Counted from the stretch's first letter, positions 26,092 to 34,322 are shown. The stretch: DNA of 64,000 nt from AP-15 sp963812675 (GCA_963812675.1 CAWEWR010000026.1:68356-132355), one strand, 5' to 3'. The notes: a model not told the origin generated them from the sequence alone. Numbers and translations: made by a program.

Positions 26092-26823
26092 ATGGATCGT
26101 CGACTGTTTCTATCCTTGATGACCGGATTTGCCGCGGCGTGGCCGTCGATGGCGCGCGCGGTTGCGCGCCCGCCAATGGCCCTGCGCCGGCTGCGCCTTG
26201 TCAACTGCCATACCGGCGAGACGTTCGATGGGGCGTACCGCAACGACCAAGGCCCGATCCCCCGGGTCATCGACGAGCTTTGTGTCTTCTTGCGCGACCA
26301 CCACTCCGGCGAAAAAACGCAGATCGATGTCGGGGTCATCGATTTCCTGGCCGATGTCATGGATTCGGTCGGCCAGACCAAAGCCACCATATTATCGGCC
26401 TATCGCACGGCCGAAACCAACGCGATGCTCGCCCGCACCATGTTCGGCGTTGCCGAGCACAGCCAGCATATCGTCGGCCGCGCCCTCGACATACGTGTCG
26501 ACTCGAATCTCTCCGAGGCGATGACGAAGGCCCGCGCGATGGAGAGGGGCGGCGTCGGGTGGTACCCGCATTCGGGCTTTATCCACATCGATACCGGACC
26601 GGTGCGGAATTGGACTCTTGACGAGCGCGGGCTCGACGGCCTCCTGCTGTTCGATGGTCAGCGCCTGCGGATGGTGGGCAAACCTGGCGAGGGAAACAAT
26701 CGGATGCTGCTCGGCGGTGGTGCATGGGAGCCGCTGACGGTGACCGAACGGCTCGGACTGCAGCGCCAGCTCGCCCGCGCGGAATTCATTGCCCGCACCA
26801 GAAGCCTGCGCCTCAACCCGTGA
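26092..26823 (+). CDS. DUF882/YcbK-like peptidase M15 family protein
   Basis: 243 residues. The N-terminus carries a twin-arginine-like signal (MDRRLFLSLMTGFAAAWPSMARA), so Tat or Sec export is likely. The mature part has the LAS-metallopeptidase motifs SAYRT, HSQHIVGRALDIR and GWYPHSGFIHIDTG (His, Asp, His zinc ligands), as in the DUF882/Peptidase_M15_2 family that trims peptidoglycan cross-links. ATG at 26092 with GAAGAGG upstream. Its 3' end overlaps the convergent mbfA gene by 11 bp. Confidence 0.88.
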   Translation: MDRRLFLSLMTGFAAAWPSMARAVARPPMALRRLRLVNCHTGETFDGAYRNDQGPIPRVIDELCVFLRDHHSGEKTQIDVGVIDFLADVMDSVGQTKATILSAYRTAETNAMLARTMFGVAEHSQHIVGRALDIRVDSNLSEAMTKARAMERGGVGWYPHSGFIHIDTGPVRNWTLDERGLDGLLLFDGQRLRMVGKPGEGNNRMLLGGGAWEPLTVTERLGLQRQLARAEFIARTRSLRLNP

Positions 26824-27943
26824 CGACGGCGCCGATCAGCTTGCCGACACCGTAGGTCACGCCGGCGGCGGCGAAGCCGATCAGCAATTGGCGTAGTCCC
26901 GAGAACCATACCCCGAGCCCGGTGAACAAGGTTGTGCCGGCGCCGATCAGGAACAGCGCCAATCCGCTGGCCGCGAGGCTGGCGATCGCTGCCGGCGACC
27001 CCGCCAGCACGAAATAGGGGGCGACCGGGAAGATCGCGCCGATTGCGAACAGCAGGAAGGAGGTCCCGGCGGCCGCCCAGGCCGAGCCGCCGAGCTCGTC
27101 CGGGTCGATCCCGAGCTCCTCGCGAACGAGCGTGTCGAGGGCGGTCTCCTTGTTGGCGATCAGGCGCTGCGCCAGCGCTTTGGCCTGGTCGGCGGGGAGC
27201 CCCTTGGCCTGATAGATCAGCGCCAGCTCTTCTTCTTCCTCTTCGGGCACCTGCTCCAGCTCGTCGGCCTCGGTCTTGATTTGCCGCTGATAGGATTCGC
27301 GGGTCGTGCTGACCGACAGCCATTCTCCCAAAGCCATCGAGCAGGCGCCGGCCAACAGGCCCGCGAGGCCCGTCACCAGGATCGCGTGCGGCGCCAGGTC
27401 CGCGCCGGCCACGCCCATGACGAGGCTCAGATTGGAGCACAGCCCGTCATTGGCGCCGAGCACGGCTGCGCGCAGCGCATTGCCGCCCAGGGCGCGATGC
27501 CGGCCCTCCAGTCGCGCAATCGTCGCGCCGCTGAACGAGCCCGGCGACTTTGCCGCCAGCGCCTCGATGATACGGGCGTGCGAGCGCTCGGCCGCGGGTA
27601 GCCCGCCGGCAATGGCTTCCGGCTGGGTGTCATAGGTGCCGCTGTCCAGCTGCTCGAGCGTATTGATGCTCGGCAGGACGAACGCCGGACCGAAACGGCG
27701 CGCCAGCCAAGCGAGGCTCCGCGTCCGGAAGCTCGGCCGCAAGCTCGGCACGCGTTGGCCGATCGCACCGATCTTGCGCTTCCAGAACTCGGCATGCGCC
27801 TCCTCGACGGCGCCGAGGCGAGCATAAACCTGCGCCAGCTCGGGGTTCTTCTCGCTCTGCGACAGCGTTCGGTAGAGCGAGGCGCTGTCCACTTCGCCTT
27901 GCAAATTGGCGGTGTAGCGCTGGCGTGGATCTTCCTCGGGCAT
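26813..27943 (-). CDS. mbfA: Membrane-bound ferritin: rubrerythrin-like domain fused to VIT1/CCC1 transporter
   Basis: 376 residues. Residues ~1-140 are a ferritin-like four-helix domain with carboxylate iron ligands (QGEVDSASLYRTLS and VEEAHAEFW). Residues ~160-376 are a VIT1/CCC1-type domain with five hydrophobic helices (GANDGLCSNLSLVMGVAGA begins it) interrupted by a Glu-rich loop (QVPEEEEEELALIY). In Bradyrhizobium and Agrobacterium this fusion, MbfA, exports iron and protects against iron and peroxide stress under Irr control. I could not find a clear Irr box upstream; a palindromic repeat lies between it and the next gene. Confidence 0.85.
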   Translation of the reverse strand: MPEEDPRQRYTANLQGEVDSASLYRTLSQSEKNPELAQVYARLGAVEEAHAEFWKRKIGAIGQRVPSLRPSFRTRSLAWLARRFGPAFVLPSINTLEQLDSGTYDTQPEAIAGGLPAAERSHARIIEALAAKSPGSFSGATIARLEGRHRALGGNALRAAVLGANDGLCSNLSLVMGVAGADLAPHAILVTGLAGLLAGACSMALGEWLSVSTTRESYQRQIKTEADELEQVPEEEEEELALIYQAKGLPADQAKALAQRLIANKETALDTLVREELGIDPDELGGSAWAAAGTSFLLFAIGAIFPVAPYFVLAGSPAAIASLAASGLALFLIGAGTTLFTGLGVWFSGLRQLLIGFAAAGVTYGVGKLIGAVVTG

Positions 27944-27999
27944 CTTTACAGTCTTTGAAAAAGGTCTGTCCGCCGGGTCCGGCTCACAAGCGCACGCTC

Positions 28000-28145
28000 C
28001 TTACCCTCTCCCACCGCCGGCCGGCGGGAGAGGGCAGGGTGAGGGGGGCCGCCGAGCCGGTTTGCGGCATTGCCCACCTCACCCTCCCATCGCTGCGCGA
28101 CGGGGCCCTCCCTCTCCCCCCGGAAGGGCGGAGAGGGGCTCACCC
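28000..28145. repeat. Dispersed palindromic intergenic repeat (two hairpins)
   Basis: About 145 bp made of CCCTCTCCC-type arms (CCTCTCCCACCGCC / GGCGGGAGAGG near 28005-28035) and a second set (CCTCACCCTCCC near 28078, CCCTCTCC and GGAGAGGGGCTCACCC near 28110-28143). It fills most of the gap upstream of mbfA and downstream of the FAD-linked oxidase. Confidence 0.7.
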
Positions 28146-28148
28146 GGG

Positions 28149-28172
28149 TGCAAGTATTACCTGTTGCAAGTA
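28149..28172. repeat. Direct repeat TGCAAGTA x2
   Basis: Two copies of the octamer TGCAAGTA at 28149-28156 and 28165-28172, 16 bp apart, between the palindromic repeat and the 3' end of the oxidase gene. They could be a regulator site for mbfA some 200 bp away, but the spacing and distance make this weak. Confidence 0.25.
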
Positions 28173-28195
28173 GGACTTCAATTTGGGCGAGAAAT

Positions 28196-29611
28196 TTAGA
28201 GGCTGACGAGCTTGCCGGGGTTCATGATGTTGGCGGGATCGAAGGTGCGCTTCACCCGGCGCATCAGCTCGATCTCGACCGGCGATTTGTAATGAGTGAT
28301 CTCGTCGCGCTTGAGGCGGCCGACGCCGTGCTCGGCGCTGATCGACCCGTGAAGCTTACGCACGACACTGTGGACGATGTCGTTGAACTCCTGCCAACGC
28401 GCTAGATACGCCGTGGTATCGGCGCCTTCCGGCTGGGTCAGGTTGAAGTGGATATTGCCGTCCCCTACGTGGCCAAAAGCCATTGGCCGGATGCCGGGCA
28501 GCCTTTCGGTCACCCCGGCGGTGGCGCGGATGATGAAGTCGGCGACCCGGCTGACCGGTACCGAGACGTCATGCTTGATCGAGCCCGAATAAAGCTGCGC
28601 CTCGACGATCGCCTCGCGGATCTTCCAGAGTTCCTTGCCTTGCGGCCCGCTCTCGGCGATGACGCCGTCAGCGACCAGATCCTCTTCGAGCGCTGTTTCG
28701 AGCAGCCGTTCCAAAAGCGCACGGATGCCGCTCTCGGTCTGGCTGGACGACATTTCGAGCAAGACGTACCAGGGATGGGGCGCTGCCAGCGGATCGATCG
28801 TCCCGGGCACGTGGACCAGCGCCAAATCAAGCGCGGCGCGCGGGATCAGCTCGAACGCGGTCAGCTGATCCGCGGTCGCGGCGCGGGCATGGGCAAAGAG
28901 CGTCATCACGTCCTCGACCCCCGCGAGCCCGAGAAATGCGGTCTCGACTTCGCGCGGTTTCGGAAAGAGCTTTAGGGTCGCGGCGGTGATGATCCCGAGC
29001 GTGCCTTCGCCACCGATGAAGAGCTGCTTCAGGTCGTAGCCGGTATTGTCTTTGCGCAGGCCGCGCAGGCCGTCCCAGATCCGCCCGTCCGGGAGCACGA
29101 CCTCGAGGCCCAAGGTCAGCTCGCGCGTATTGCCGTAGCGCAATACCGCGATGCCGCCGGCATTGGTCGACAAATTGCCGCCGATCTGACAGCTGCCCTC
29201 GGCGCCGAGGCTGAGAGGGAACAGCCGGTCGGCCTCGGCGGCCGCCTCCTGTAGATGCGCCAAGATGCACCCGGCCTCGACGGTCATCGTGAAATTTACC
29301 GGGTCGATCGCGCGTATGCGGTTCATGCGGCCGAGGGCGAGGACGATGTTATGCCCGTCCTCGGGCGGGACGCCGCCTCCGACGAGGCCGGTATTGCCGC
29401 CTTGCGGCACCATCGGCAGCCCGGCTTTGGCGCAGATCCGCACCACCGCTGCGACCTCCTCGGTCGATGCGGGCCGAACCACAAGGCGGGTGGCGCCGCG
29501 CCAGAGGCGCCGAGCCTCGATGAGGTATGGTTCCTGATTCGCACGTTCGGCGATCCAACCGCGGGGCCCCACTGCCGCCTTGATCCGTTCCAGCGCCGCC
29601 TCGATGTCCAT
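28196..29611 (-). CDS. FAD-linked oxidase, D-2-hydroxyacid dehydrogenase / glycolate oxidase GlcD type
   Basis: 471 residues. The vanillyl-alcohol-oxidase-type FAD fold shows VPQGGNTGLVGGGVPP (pyrophosphate loop), GGNLSTNAGG and GGEGTLGIITAATLKL; the C-terminal half has GHVGDGNIHFNL and SAEHGVGRLKRD with the metal/substrate histidines, ending in FDPANIMNPGKLV. Relatives oxidise D-lactate, glycolate or D-2-hydroxyglutarate and pass electrons to quinone or ETF. The ATG at 29611 has GGGCGGAG upstream. It ends 10 bp after pyrC, so the two may be cotranscribed. Confidence 0.88.
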   Translation of the reverse strand: MDIEAALERIKAAVGPRGWIAERANQEPYLIEARRLWRGATRLVVRPASTEEVAAVVRICAKAGLPMVPQGGNTGLVGGGVPPEDGHNIVLALGRMNRIRAIDPVNFTMTVEAGCILAHLQEAAAEADRLFPLSLGAEGSCQIGGNLSTNAGGIAVLRYGNTRELTLGLEVVLPDGRIWDGLRGLRKDNTGYDLKQLFIGGEGTLGIITAATLKLFPKPREVETAFLGLAGVEDVMTLFAHARAATADQLTAFELIPRAALDLALVHVPGTIDPLAAPHPWYVLLEMSSSQTESGIRALLERLLETALEEDLVADGVIAESGPQGKELWKIREAIVEAQLYSGSIKHDVSVPVSRVADFIIRATAGVTERLPGIRPMAFGHVGDGNIHFNLTQPEGADTTAYLARWQEFNDIVHSVVRKLHGSISAEHGVGRLKRDEITHYKSPVEIELMRRVKRTFDPANIMNPGKLVSL

Positions 29612-29621
29612 TCTCCGCCCC

Positions 29622-30668
29622 TTAAACCTGCAGCCGCCATTTAAGGGTTTCCCCGGCGTGAAAGGGGACGACGGCATTATCGCCTTCTCCGATTAGCTGC
29701 GGCACCACGAAGGGTTCCCGCCGTAACGTGATCCGGGCATCGTTTGGCGGGAGGCGATAGAATCGCGGTCCGTTGAGCGAGGCGAACGCTTCGAGCCGGT
29801 CGAGCGCCGCTTCCTGCTCGAACACCTCGGCGTAGATCTCCAACGCGCACGGGGCGGTGAAGATGCCGGCGCAGCCGCACGCTGTCTCCTTGGTGGTAAA
29901 CGCGTGCGGCGCGCTGTCGGTGCCGAGAAAGAATCTCTGGTTGCCCGATGTTGCGGCCCGGCGCAGGGCCAACCGATGCTTCTCGCGCTTGGCAATCGGC
30001 AGGCAGTAGAGATGTGGGCGGATCCCGCCGGCAAAGATGGCGTTGCGGTTGATCACGAGGTGATGCGCGGTGATCGTCGCCGCCAGGTTCGGGCCGCCCG
30101 AAATTATGTAGTCCACCGCCTCTTCGGTCGTGATGTGCTCTAGCACGATCCGCAATTCGGGCAGCCGTCGCCGCAGCGGATCGAGCACCCGGTCGATAAA
30201 CACCGCCTCGCGGTCGAACACGTCGACCTCCGGGTCGGTTACCTCGCCATGGATCAACAGCGGCATGCCGAGCCCGGCCATGCATTCGAGCACCGGTGAG
30301 ATGCGGTCGTAATCGGTTACCCCAAAGGCCGAATTGGTGGTCGCCCGCGCGGGGTAGAGCTTGACCGCGGTGAACACTTCTTCCCGAAAGCCACGGGCGA
30401 CCTCTTCCTGGACCGTCGTGTCGGTCAGATAGCAGGTCATCAGCGGCACGAAATCGCTACCCCTCGGGAGAGCCGTTAGGATGCGCCCGCGGTAGGCGCG
30501 CGCCGCCGCTGCGCCCGTCACCGGCGGCACCAGGTTGGGCATCACGATTGCGCGGGCGAATCGGCGGGCGGTGTACTGAAGTACCGTCGTGAGCATCTCA
30601 TCGTCGCGGAGATGGACATGCCAATCGTCCGGACGGCGCAATGTTATAGTCTCAGCGGCTTGTGGCAT
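29622..30668 (-). CDS. pyrC: Dihydroorotase (class II)
   Basis: 348 residues. It cyclises carbamoyl-aspartate to dihydroorotate in pyrimidine synthesis. Zinc ligands and catalytic residues are visible: WHVHLRD, the carboxylated Lys in AVKLYPA, LIHGE, LEHITTEEA and GTDSAPH. Length and motif spacing fit the E. coli PyrC type rather than the long PyrC/hydantoinase type. The start ATG lies 5 bp from a perfect 16-bp tandem repeat. It is divergent from groEL. Confidence 0.95.
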   Translation of the reverse strand: MPQAAETITLRRPDDWHVHLRDDEMLTTVLQYTARRFARAIVMPNLVPPVTGAAAARAYRGRILTALPRGSDFVPLMTCYLTDTTVQEEVARGFREEVFTAVKLYPARATTNSAFGVTDYDRISPVLECMAGLGMPLLIHGEVTDPEVDVFDREAVFIDRVLDPLRRRLPELRIVLEHITTEEAVDYIISGGPNLAATITAHHLVINRNAIFAGGIRPHLYCLPIAKREKHRLALRRAATSGNQRFFLGTDSAPHAFTTKETACGCAGIFTAPCALEIYAEVFEQEAALDRLEAFASLNGPRFYRLPPNDARITLRREPFVVPQLIGEGDNAVVPFHAGETLKWRLQV

Positions 30669-30672
30669 CTAC

Positions 30673-30704
30673 CTTCTCCGCTTCCGGGCTTCTCCGCTTC
30701 CGGG
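30673..30704. repeat. Perfect 16-bp tandem duplication upstream of pyrC
   Basis: CTTCTCCGCTTCCGGG occurs twice head to tail (30673-30688 and 30689-30704). It occupies the position of the pyrC ribosome site and leader; read on the minus strand each copy carries GGAGAAG, a possible ribosome-binding sequence. Confidence 0.7.
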
Positions 30705-30735
30705 ACCCAACATTAGATGCGTCGCCCCGATTTTA

Positions 30736-30762
30736 ATAGCACTCTGCCCTGGAGAGTGCTAA
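30736..30762. promoter_or_regulatory. CIRCE element (HrcA operator) of groEL
   Basis: Left arm ATAGCACTC, 9-bp spacer, right arm GAGTGCTAA: eight of nine positions pair, matching the TTAGCACTC-N9-GAGTGCTAA consensus with one change. It lies 84 bp before the groEL start, as expected for HrcA repression released by heat shock. Confidence 0.92.
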
Positions 30763-30845
30763 ACCCTTGAGGCAGGGCGAGGCCACCCGAGGCCTCGTCG
30801 AGGGCGGCGCCGTCGCTGCTTAAATCGACCGAAAGGGAAACGAGC

Positions 30846-32489
30846 ATGGCTGCTAAGGATGTAAGGCTCGGCACGGACGCGCGCGAGCGGATGCTGCGCG
30901 GCATCGACACTCTAACCGATGCGGTCAGGGTGACGTTGGGGCCGAAGGGGCGCAATGTCGTTCTCGACAAGAGCTACGGCGCGCCGCGGATCACCAAGGA
31001 CGGGGTTACCGTCGCAAAGGAGATCGAACTCTCCGACAAATTCGAAAACATGGGCGCGCAGATGGTGCGCGAGGTTGCCAGCAAAACGAGCACGGTCGCG
31101 GGCGACGGTACGACGACTGCGACCATTCTCGCCCACGCGATGGTGCGCGAGGGTGTCAAAGCGGTGGCGGCCGGGATGAACCCGATGGATCTCAAACGCG
31201 GCGTCGACATGGCCGTCAACGCGGTTGTCAAAGACTTAGAGAAGCGCTCGAAAAAAGTCTCGACCAATGACGAGATCGCGCAGGTCGGCACAATCTCGGC
31301 GAATGGCGACCCCGAGATCGGCCGGATGCTCGCAGAGGCGATGAAGAAGGTCGGCAATGAGGGCGTCATCACGGTCGAGGAGGCCAAGTCGCTCGAAACC
31401 GAGCTCGACGTTGTCGAGGGGATGCAATTCGACCGCGGCTATCTGAGCCCGTATTTCATCACCAATGCCGAAAAGATGATCGCCGAGCTCGACGACCCCT
31501 ACATCCTCTTGCACGAGAAGAAGCTCTCCAGCCTGCAGTCGCTCTTGCCGATCCTTGAAGCAGTCGTGCAGAGCGCCCGGCCCTTGCTGATCGTCGCCGA
31601 AGACATCGAGGGCGAGGCACTCGCTACCCTTGTCGTCAACAAGCTGCGTGGCGGCCTCAAGGTGGCGGCAGTGAAGGCGCCGGGCTTTGGCGATCGCCGC
31701 AAGGCAATGCTGGAGGACATCGCCGCGCTGACCGGTGGTGAGGTGATCTCCGAAGATCTCGGCATCAAGCTCGAGAACGTTACCCTCGACATGCTCGGCC
31801 GCGCCAAGCGTGTGCGCATCGACAAGGAGAACACGACAATCATCGACGGCGCCGGAAAGAAGGAAGACATCACCGCGCGAATCAATCAGATCAAGGCGCA
31901 GATCGAGGAGACGACCTCGGATTACGACCGCGAGAAGCTGCAGGAGCGACTGGCCAAGCTTGCCGGCGGCGTAGCGATCATCCGGGTCGGCGGCGGCACT
32001 GAGGTCGAGGTGAAAGAGCGCAAGGACCGCGTCGACGACGCCATGCACGCCACCAAGGCCGCGGTCGAGGAAGGTATAATTGCGGGCGGCGGCGTGGCGC
32101 TGCTTTTTGCGAGCAAGGTTCTGGCTGCGCTGAACCCCGCCAACAACGACCAGAAGGTCGGCATCGAGATCGTCCGCAAGGCCATCCAGTCGCCGGTGCG
32201 GCAGATCGCGGAGAATTCCGGAGTTGAGGGTTCTATCGTCGTCGGCAAGCTGACCGACAAGGACGACCCGAATTTCGGCTTCGACGCGCAGTCGGGCGAG
32301 TACAAGGACATGGTCGCCGCGGGGATCATCGATCCGACCAAGGTGGTGCGGGTAGCACTGCAGGACGCCGCCTCGGTTGCGGGGTTGTTGATCACCACCG
32401 AGGCGATGGTCGGCGACCGGCCGGAGCCCAAGAGCGCGGCCGGTATGCCACCCGGCGGCATGGGCGGCATGGGCGGCATGGATTACTGA
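30846..32489 (+). CDS. groEL: 60-kDa chaperonin GroEL
   Basis: 547 residues, full length. The tetradecameric chaperonin folds proteins in the cytoplasm with ATP and GroES. Signature regions: VRVTLGPKGRNVVLDK, ITKDGVTVAKEIEL, VAGDGTTTATILA (ATP site), apical-domain FDRGYLSPYF, GGGVALL and the C-terminal Gly-Gly-Met repeats. A CIRCE operator precedes it, but there is no groES in the 84-bp leader, unlike the standard groESL operon, so this is probably a stress-inducible extra groEL with groES elsewhere. AAAGGGAAACG serves as ribosome site. A decayed copy of its 3' end lies 2 kb downstream. Confidence 0.97.
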   Translation: MAAKDVRLGTDARERMLRGIDTLTDAVRVTLGPKGRNVVLDKSYGAPRITKDGVTVAKEIELSDKFENMGAQMVREVASKTSTVAGDGTTTATILAHAMVREGVKAVAAGMNPMDLKRGVDMAVNAVVKDLEKRSKKVSTNDEIAQVGTISANGDPEIGRMLAEAMKKVGNEGVITVEEAKSLETELDVVEGMQFDRGYLSPYFITNAEKMIAELDDPYILLHEKKLSSLQSLLPILEAVVQSARPLLIVAEDIEGEALATLVVNKLRGGLKVAAVKAPGFGDRRKAMLEDIAALTGGEVISEDLGIKLENVTLDMLGRAKRVRIDKENTTIIDGAGKKEDITARINQIKAQIEETTSDYDREKLQERLAKLAGGVAIIRVGGGTEVEVKERKDRVDDAMHATKAAVEEGIIAGGGVALLFASKVLAALNPANNDQKVGIEIVRKAIQSPVRQIAENSGVEGSIVVGKLTDKDDPNFGFDAQSGEYKDMVAAGIIDPTKVVRVALQDAASVAGLLITTEAMVGDRPEPKSAAGMPPGGMGGMGGMDY

Positions 32490-32524
32490 GCTCCAGCTGC
32501 CGGGCCCCCAATCAGTTGCTGGCG

Positions 32525-32758
32525 ATGAGCGATGGTCCCGACAACGACAAGCTCGCCGGCGACATGATCGACGTTCATGGGAGGGAGGCGGCCACCGTGG
32601 CGCGGGAGAATGCCCGTGCCGCGGCGCTCGCCGGTCAACCGACGCAAGCGAAATACTGGATTCGGGTGCTCGGGATAGTCCAGCGGCAGCAAGCCGGCAA
32701 GGTATCGGCCCTCCGGGCCACCGGCGAAGCGCCCCCGGAAACATCGCGCAGAAAATAA
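32525..32758 (+). CDS. Small conserved protein following groEL, copy 1
   Basis: 77 residues, hydrophilic and soluble, starting 35 bp after groEL. The core is DKLAGDMIDVHGREAATVAR, then ENARAAALAGQPTQAKYWIRV. A second, closely similar copy lies at 34564. The tight linkage to groEL in both the intact gene and the decayed duplicate suggests a heat-shock-coexpressed protein. A TTG at 32516 is an alternative start. The family is not recognised with certainty; similar short proteins are common in rhizobial-type genomes. Confidence 0.7.
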   Translation: MSDGPDNDKLAGDMIDVHGREAATVARENARAAALAGQPTQAKYWIRVLGIVQRQQAGKVSALRATGEAPPETSRRK

Positions 32759-32776
32759 GAATATCAGGGGCGCCGT

Positions 32777-33043
32777 ATGTCCATGATCGTGTGGATACTG
32801 CTGGGGCTGGGGCTTGGCCTGATCGCGAGCAAGATCGTCAGCATCACGGGCGAGGGCACCGTCGTCGACATTCTGCTCGGGATCGTCGGCGCAGTCGTCG
32901 GCGGGTGGCTGTTCAACCTTTTCGGCGGCACCGGCGTGACCGGTTTCGACATCGACAGCATCTACAGCGCCGCTGCCGCCGTCATCGGCGCCATCATTCT
33001 TCTGGCTCTCTACCACGCCTTCTTCCGCCGCCGCATGCTATGA
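32777..33043 (+). CDS. GlsB/YeaQ/YmgE-family small membrane protein
   Basis: 88 residues with three predicted membrane segments: WILLGLGLGLIASKIV, DILLGIVGAVVGGWLFNLF and AAAAVIGAIILLALYHAFF. The Gly-rich pattern and RRR tail fit the transglycosylase-associated (GlsB/YeaQ/YmgE) family, often induced by general stress. Two in-frame ATGs (32777, 32783) are possible starts. It lies in a plus-strand run of small stress-type genes after groEL. Confidence 0.88.
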   Translation: MSMIVWILLGLGLGLIASKIVSITGEGTVVDILLGIVGAVVGGWLFNLFGGTGVTGFDIDSIYSAAAAVIGAIILLALYHAFFRRRML

Positions 33044-33090
33044 TTTCGTCGGACCGGTCCGGCTAGACCATCCGCGTTCGGAGAACCACT

Positions 33091-33111
33091 ATGAACGGAG
33101 AACCACCATGA
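33091..33111 (+). other. Six-codon upstream mini-ORF created by a 17-bp tandem duplication
   Basis: The segment CGGAGAACCAC plus ATGAA is present twice (from 33079 and from 33096), duplicating both the ribosome site and the start codon of the CsbD gene. The first ATG (33091) opens a frame of six codons (MNGEPP) whose TGA overlaps the real CsbD ATG at 33108 (ATGA). It may be neutral or may couple translation. Confidence 0.5.
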
Positions 33112-33293
33112 ACAAGGACCGTATCGTCGGCGCCGCCAAGACCGTGGCCGGCAATATCAAACAAGGGCTAGGTAAGGCGGCCGGCGACCAGAAGACGGTA
33201 GCGGACGGCAAGACGGAAGCCGCCGAGGGAAAGGTTCAGAATGCCGTCGGCGGCATCAAAGACACAATCCGGAACATCAGTAAGAAAAGGTGA
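33108..33293 (+). CDS. CsbD-family stress protein
   Basis: 61 residues, highly charged and Lys/Gly/Ala-rich, e.g. MNKDRIVGAAKTVAGNIKQG and KTEAAEGKVQNAVGGIKD. This is the CsbD pattern of small helical general-stress proteins of unknown mechanism. It sits between the GlsB-like gene and another tiny membrane protein gene, in the stress island downstream of groEL. Confidence 0.9.
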   Translation: MNKDRIVGAAKTVAGNIKQGLGKAAGDQKTVADGKTEAAEGKVQNAVGGIKDTIRNISKKR

Positions 33294-33353
33294 AAGGGCG
33301 AAGCATAGCTGGCAACCGGCTTAGTGAGAAGGTAAGAACCGAGAGATAGGACA

Positions 33354-33494
33354 ATGTTACAAATTCTACTTGTGCTCCTCCTCGTGCTGGTACTGCTTTC
33401 ATTCTTCGGCGGTTTACCGAGGCTACGTGCCTTCCCATTTCGGCTATGGGGCGGCGGCAAGATGCTGCCAGAGTTCAAATACGCTGCGGGCTGA
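33354..33494 (+). CDS. Tiny membrane protein, unknown
   Basis: 46 residues. A highly hydrophobic N-terminus (LQILLVLLLVLVLLSFFGG) is followed by an aromatic and basic stretch (LPRLRAFPFRLWGGG). GAGAGATAGG lies just before the ATG. Its composition recalls DUF3309-type mini-proteins but the second hydrophobic part is missing. It is the fourth small gene after groEL. Confidence 0.5.
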   Translation: MLQILLVLLLVLVLLSFFGGLPRLRAFPFRLWGGGKMLPEFKYAAG

Positions 33495-33557
33495 TCCCTG
33501 CCAGAGCTGCTGAATTAGGAACGGGCCGGGCAGAACGATGTCGGACGGAGGAAAATG

Positions 33558-33908
33558 ATGAGCAAGCCCTCTTTGGAGGCGCGCGTGACAAAGGCCGGGG
33601 AGGCAATCGGCGAGCGCGTACAGAGCGCCACGGCTACTGCTGCAGCAGCGGCCGGTCAGGCCCAAGAAATCGTTGCGGATGGTACCGCGATGGCGGCTGG
33701 CCGGGCGAAAAAAGTGCTGGACGACGCGGGCGAAGCCGCAAAGCAAGCTTGGTCGCAAGCGGGCGGGGTGGCGGAGGACGTCGTGGATGCGGGTCGTCGT
33801 GCGACCGGTTCCCTTTCGAGGCAGATCGGCGAGAACCCATTGACCGCGGTTTTGGTCGGGTGCGCACTCGGCTACGTTGCGGGCTGGTGGATTCACGGAC
33901 GACGGTAG
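33558..33908 (+). CDS. DUF883/ElaB-YqjD-like membrane-anchored protein
   Basis: 116 residues (an ATG one codon earlier is also possible; GGAGG spacing favours 33558). Ala/Glu/Lys-rich amphipathic helix over most of its length, then the typical C-terminal anchor ENPLTAVLVGCALGYVAGWW with a basic end (IHGRR). ElaB/YqjD proteins are tail-anchored, stress- or stationary-phase-induced, and reported to bind ribosomes. The position in the stress island agrees with this. Confidence 0.8.
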   Translation: MSKPSLEARVTKAGEAIGERVQSATATAAAAAGQAQEIVADGTAMAAGRAKKVLDDAGEAAKQAWSQAGGVAEDVVDAGRRATGSLSRQIGENPLTAVLVGCALGYVAGWWIHGRR

Positions 33909-33937
33909 ACTAAGAAAGAATCTCAACGGAGGAGCGG

Positions 33938-34090
33938 ATGGACCTGATTCTGATTATTATCATATTGGTCCTCCTCTTCGGAGGCGGTTTCGGCTATCGC
34001 CGGTGGGGATATAGTGGCGGCATCGGTATCGGCGGTATTCTGCTGATCGTGCTCGTCGTCTATTTGTTGCTCGGACGCGGAAGATTCTGA
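33938..34090 (+). CDS. DUF3309-like tiny membrane protein
   Basis: 50 residues: hydrophobic segment DLILIIIILVLLFGGGFGYR, then WGYSGGIGIGGILLIVLVVY and a basic end LLGRGRF. Two hydrophobic stretches flanking a Gly/Tyr/Trp linker match the DUF3309 pattern. GGAGGAG stands before the ATG. Function unknown. Confidence 0.65.
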   Translation: MDLILIIIILVLLFGGGFGYRRWGYSGGIGIGGILLIVLVVYLLLGRGRF

Positions 34091-34322
34091 TTTTTCGCCA
34101 TCCCGTGCGAGGCGGCCGTTAAGGCTGCTGAATTTCTGGTCAGGCGCTCGGCGCAGGCGGCGGAAATGGCAAGCACCAAGTCAATCCTCGGGACCACCAA
34201 TGCGTCGCGTGTTGCGCTCCTCCTTTCACAGAACGCTGGCCCGTGCCCCGCAACAAGCCACATGGCGGACTATATTTTAGAATGCTGCCACCCGCAGCCG
34301 CATCTACGGGAATAGCGTCCGG

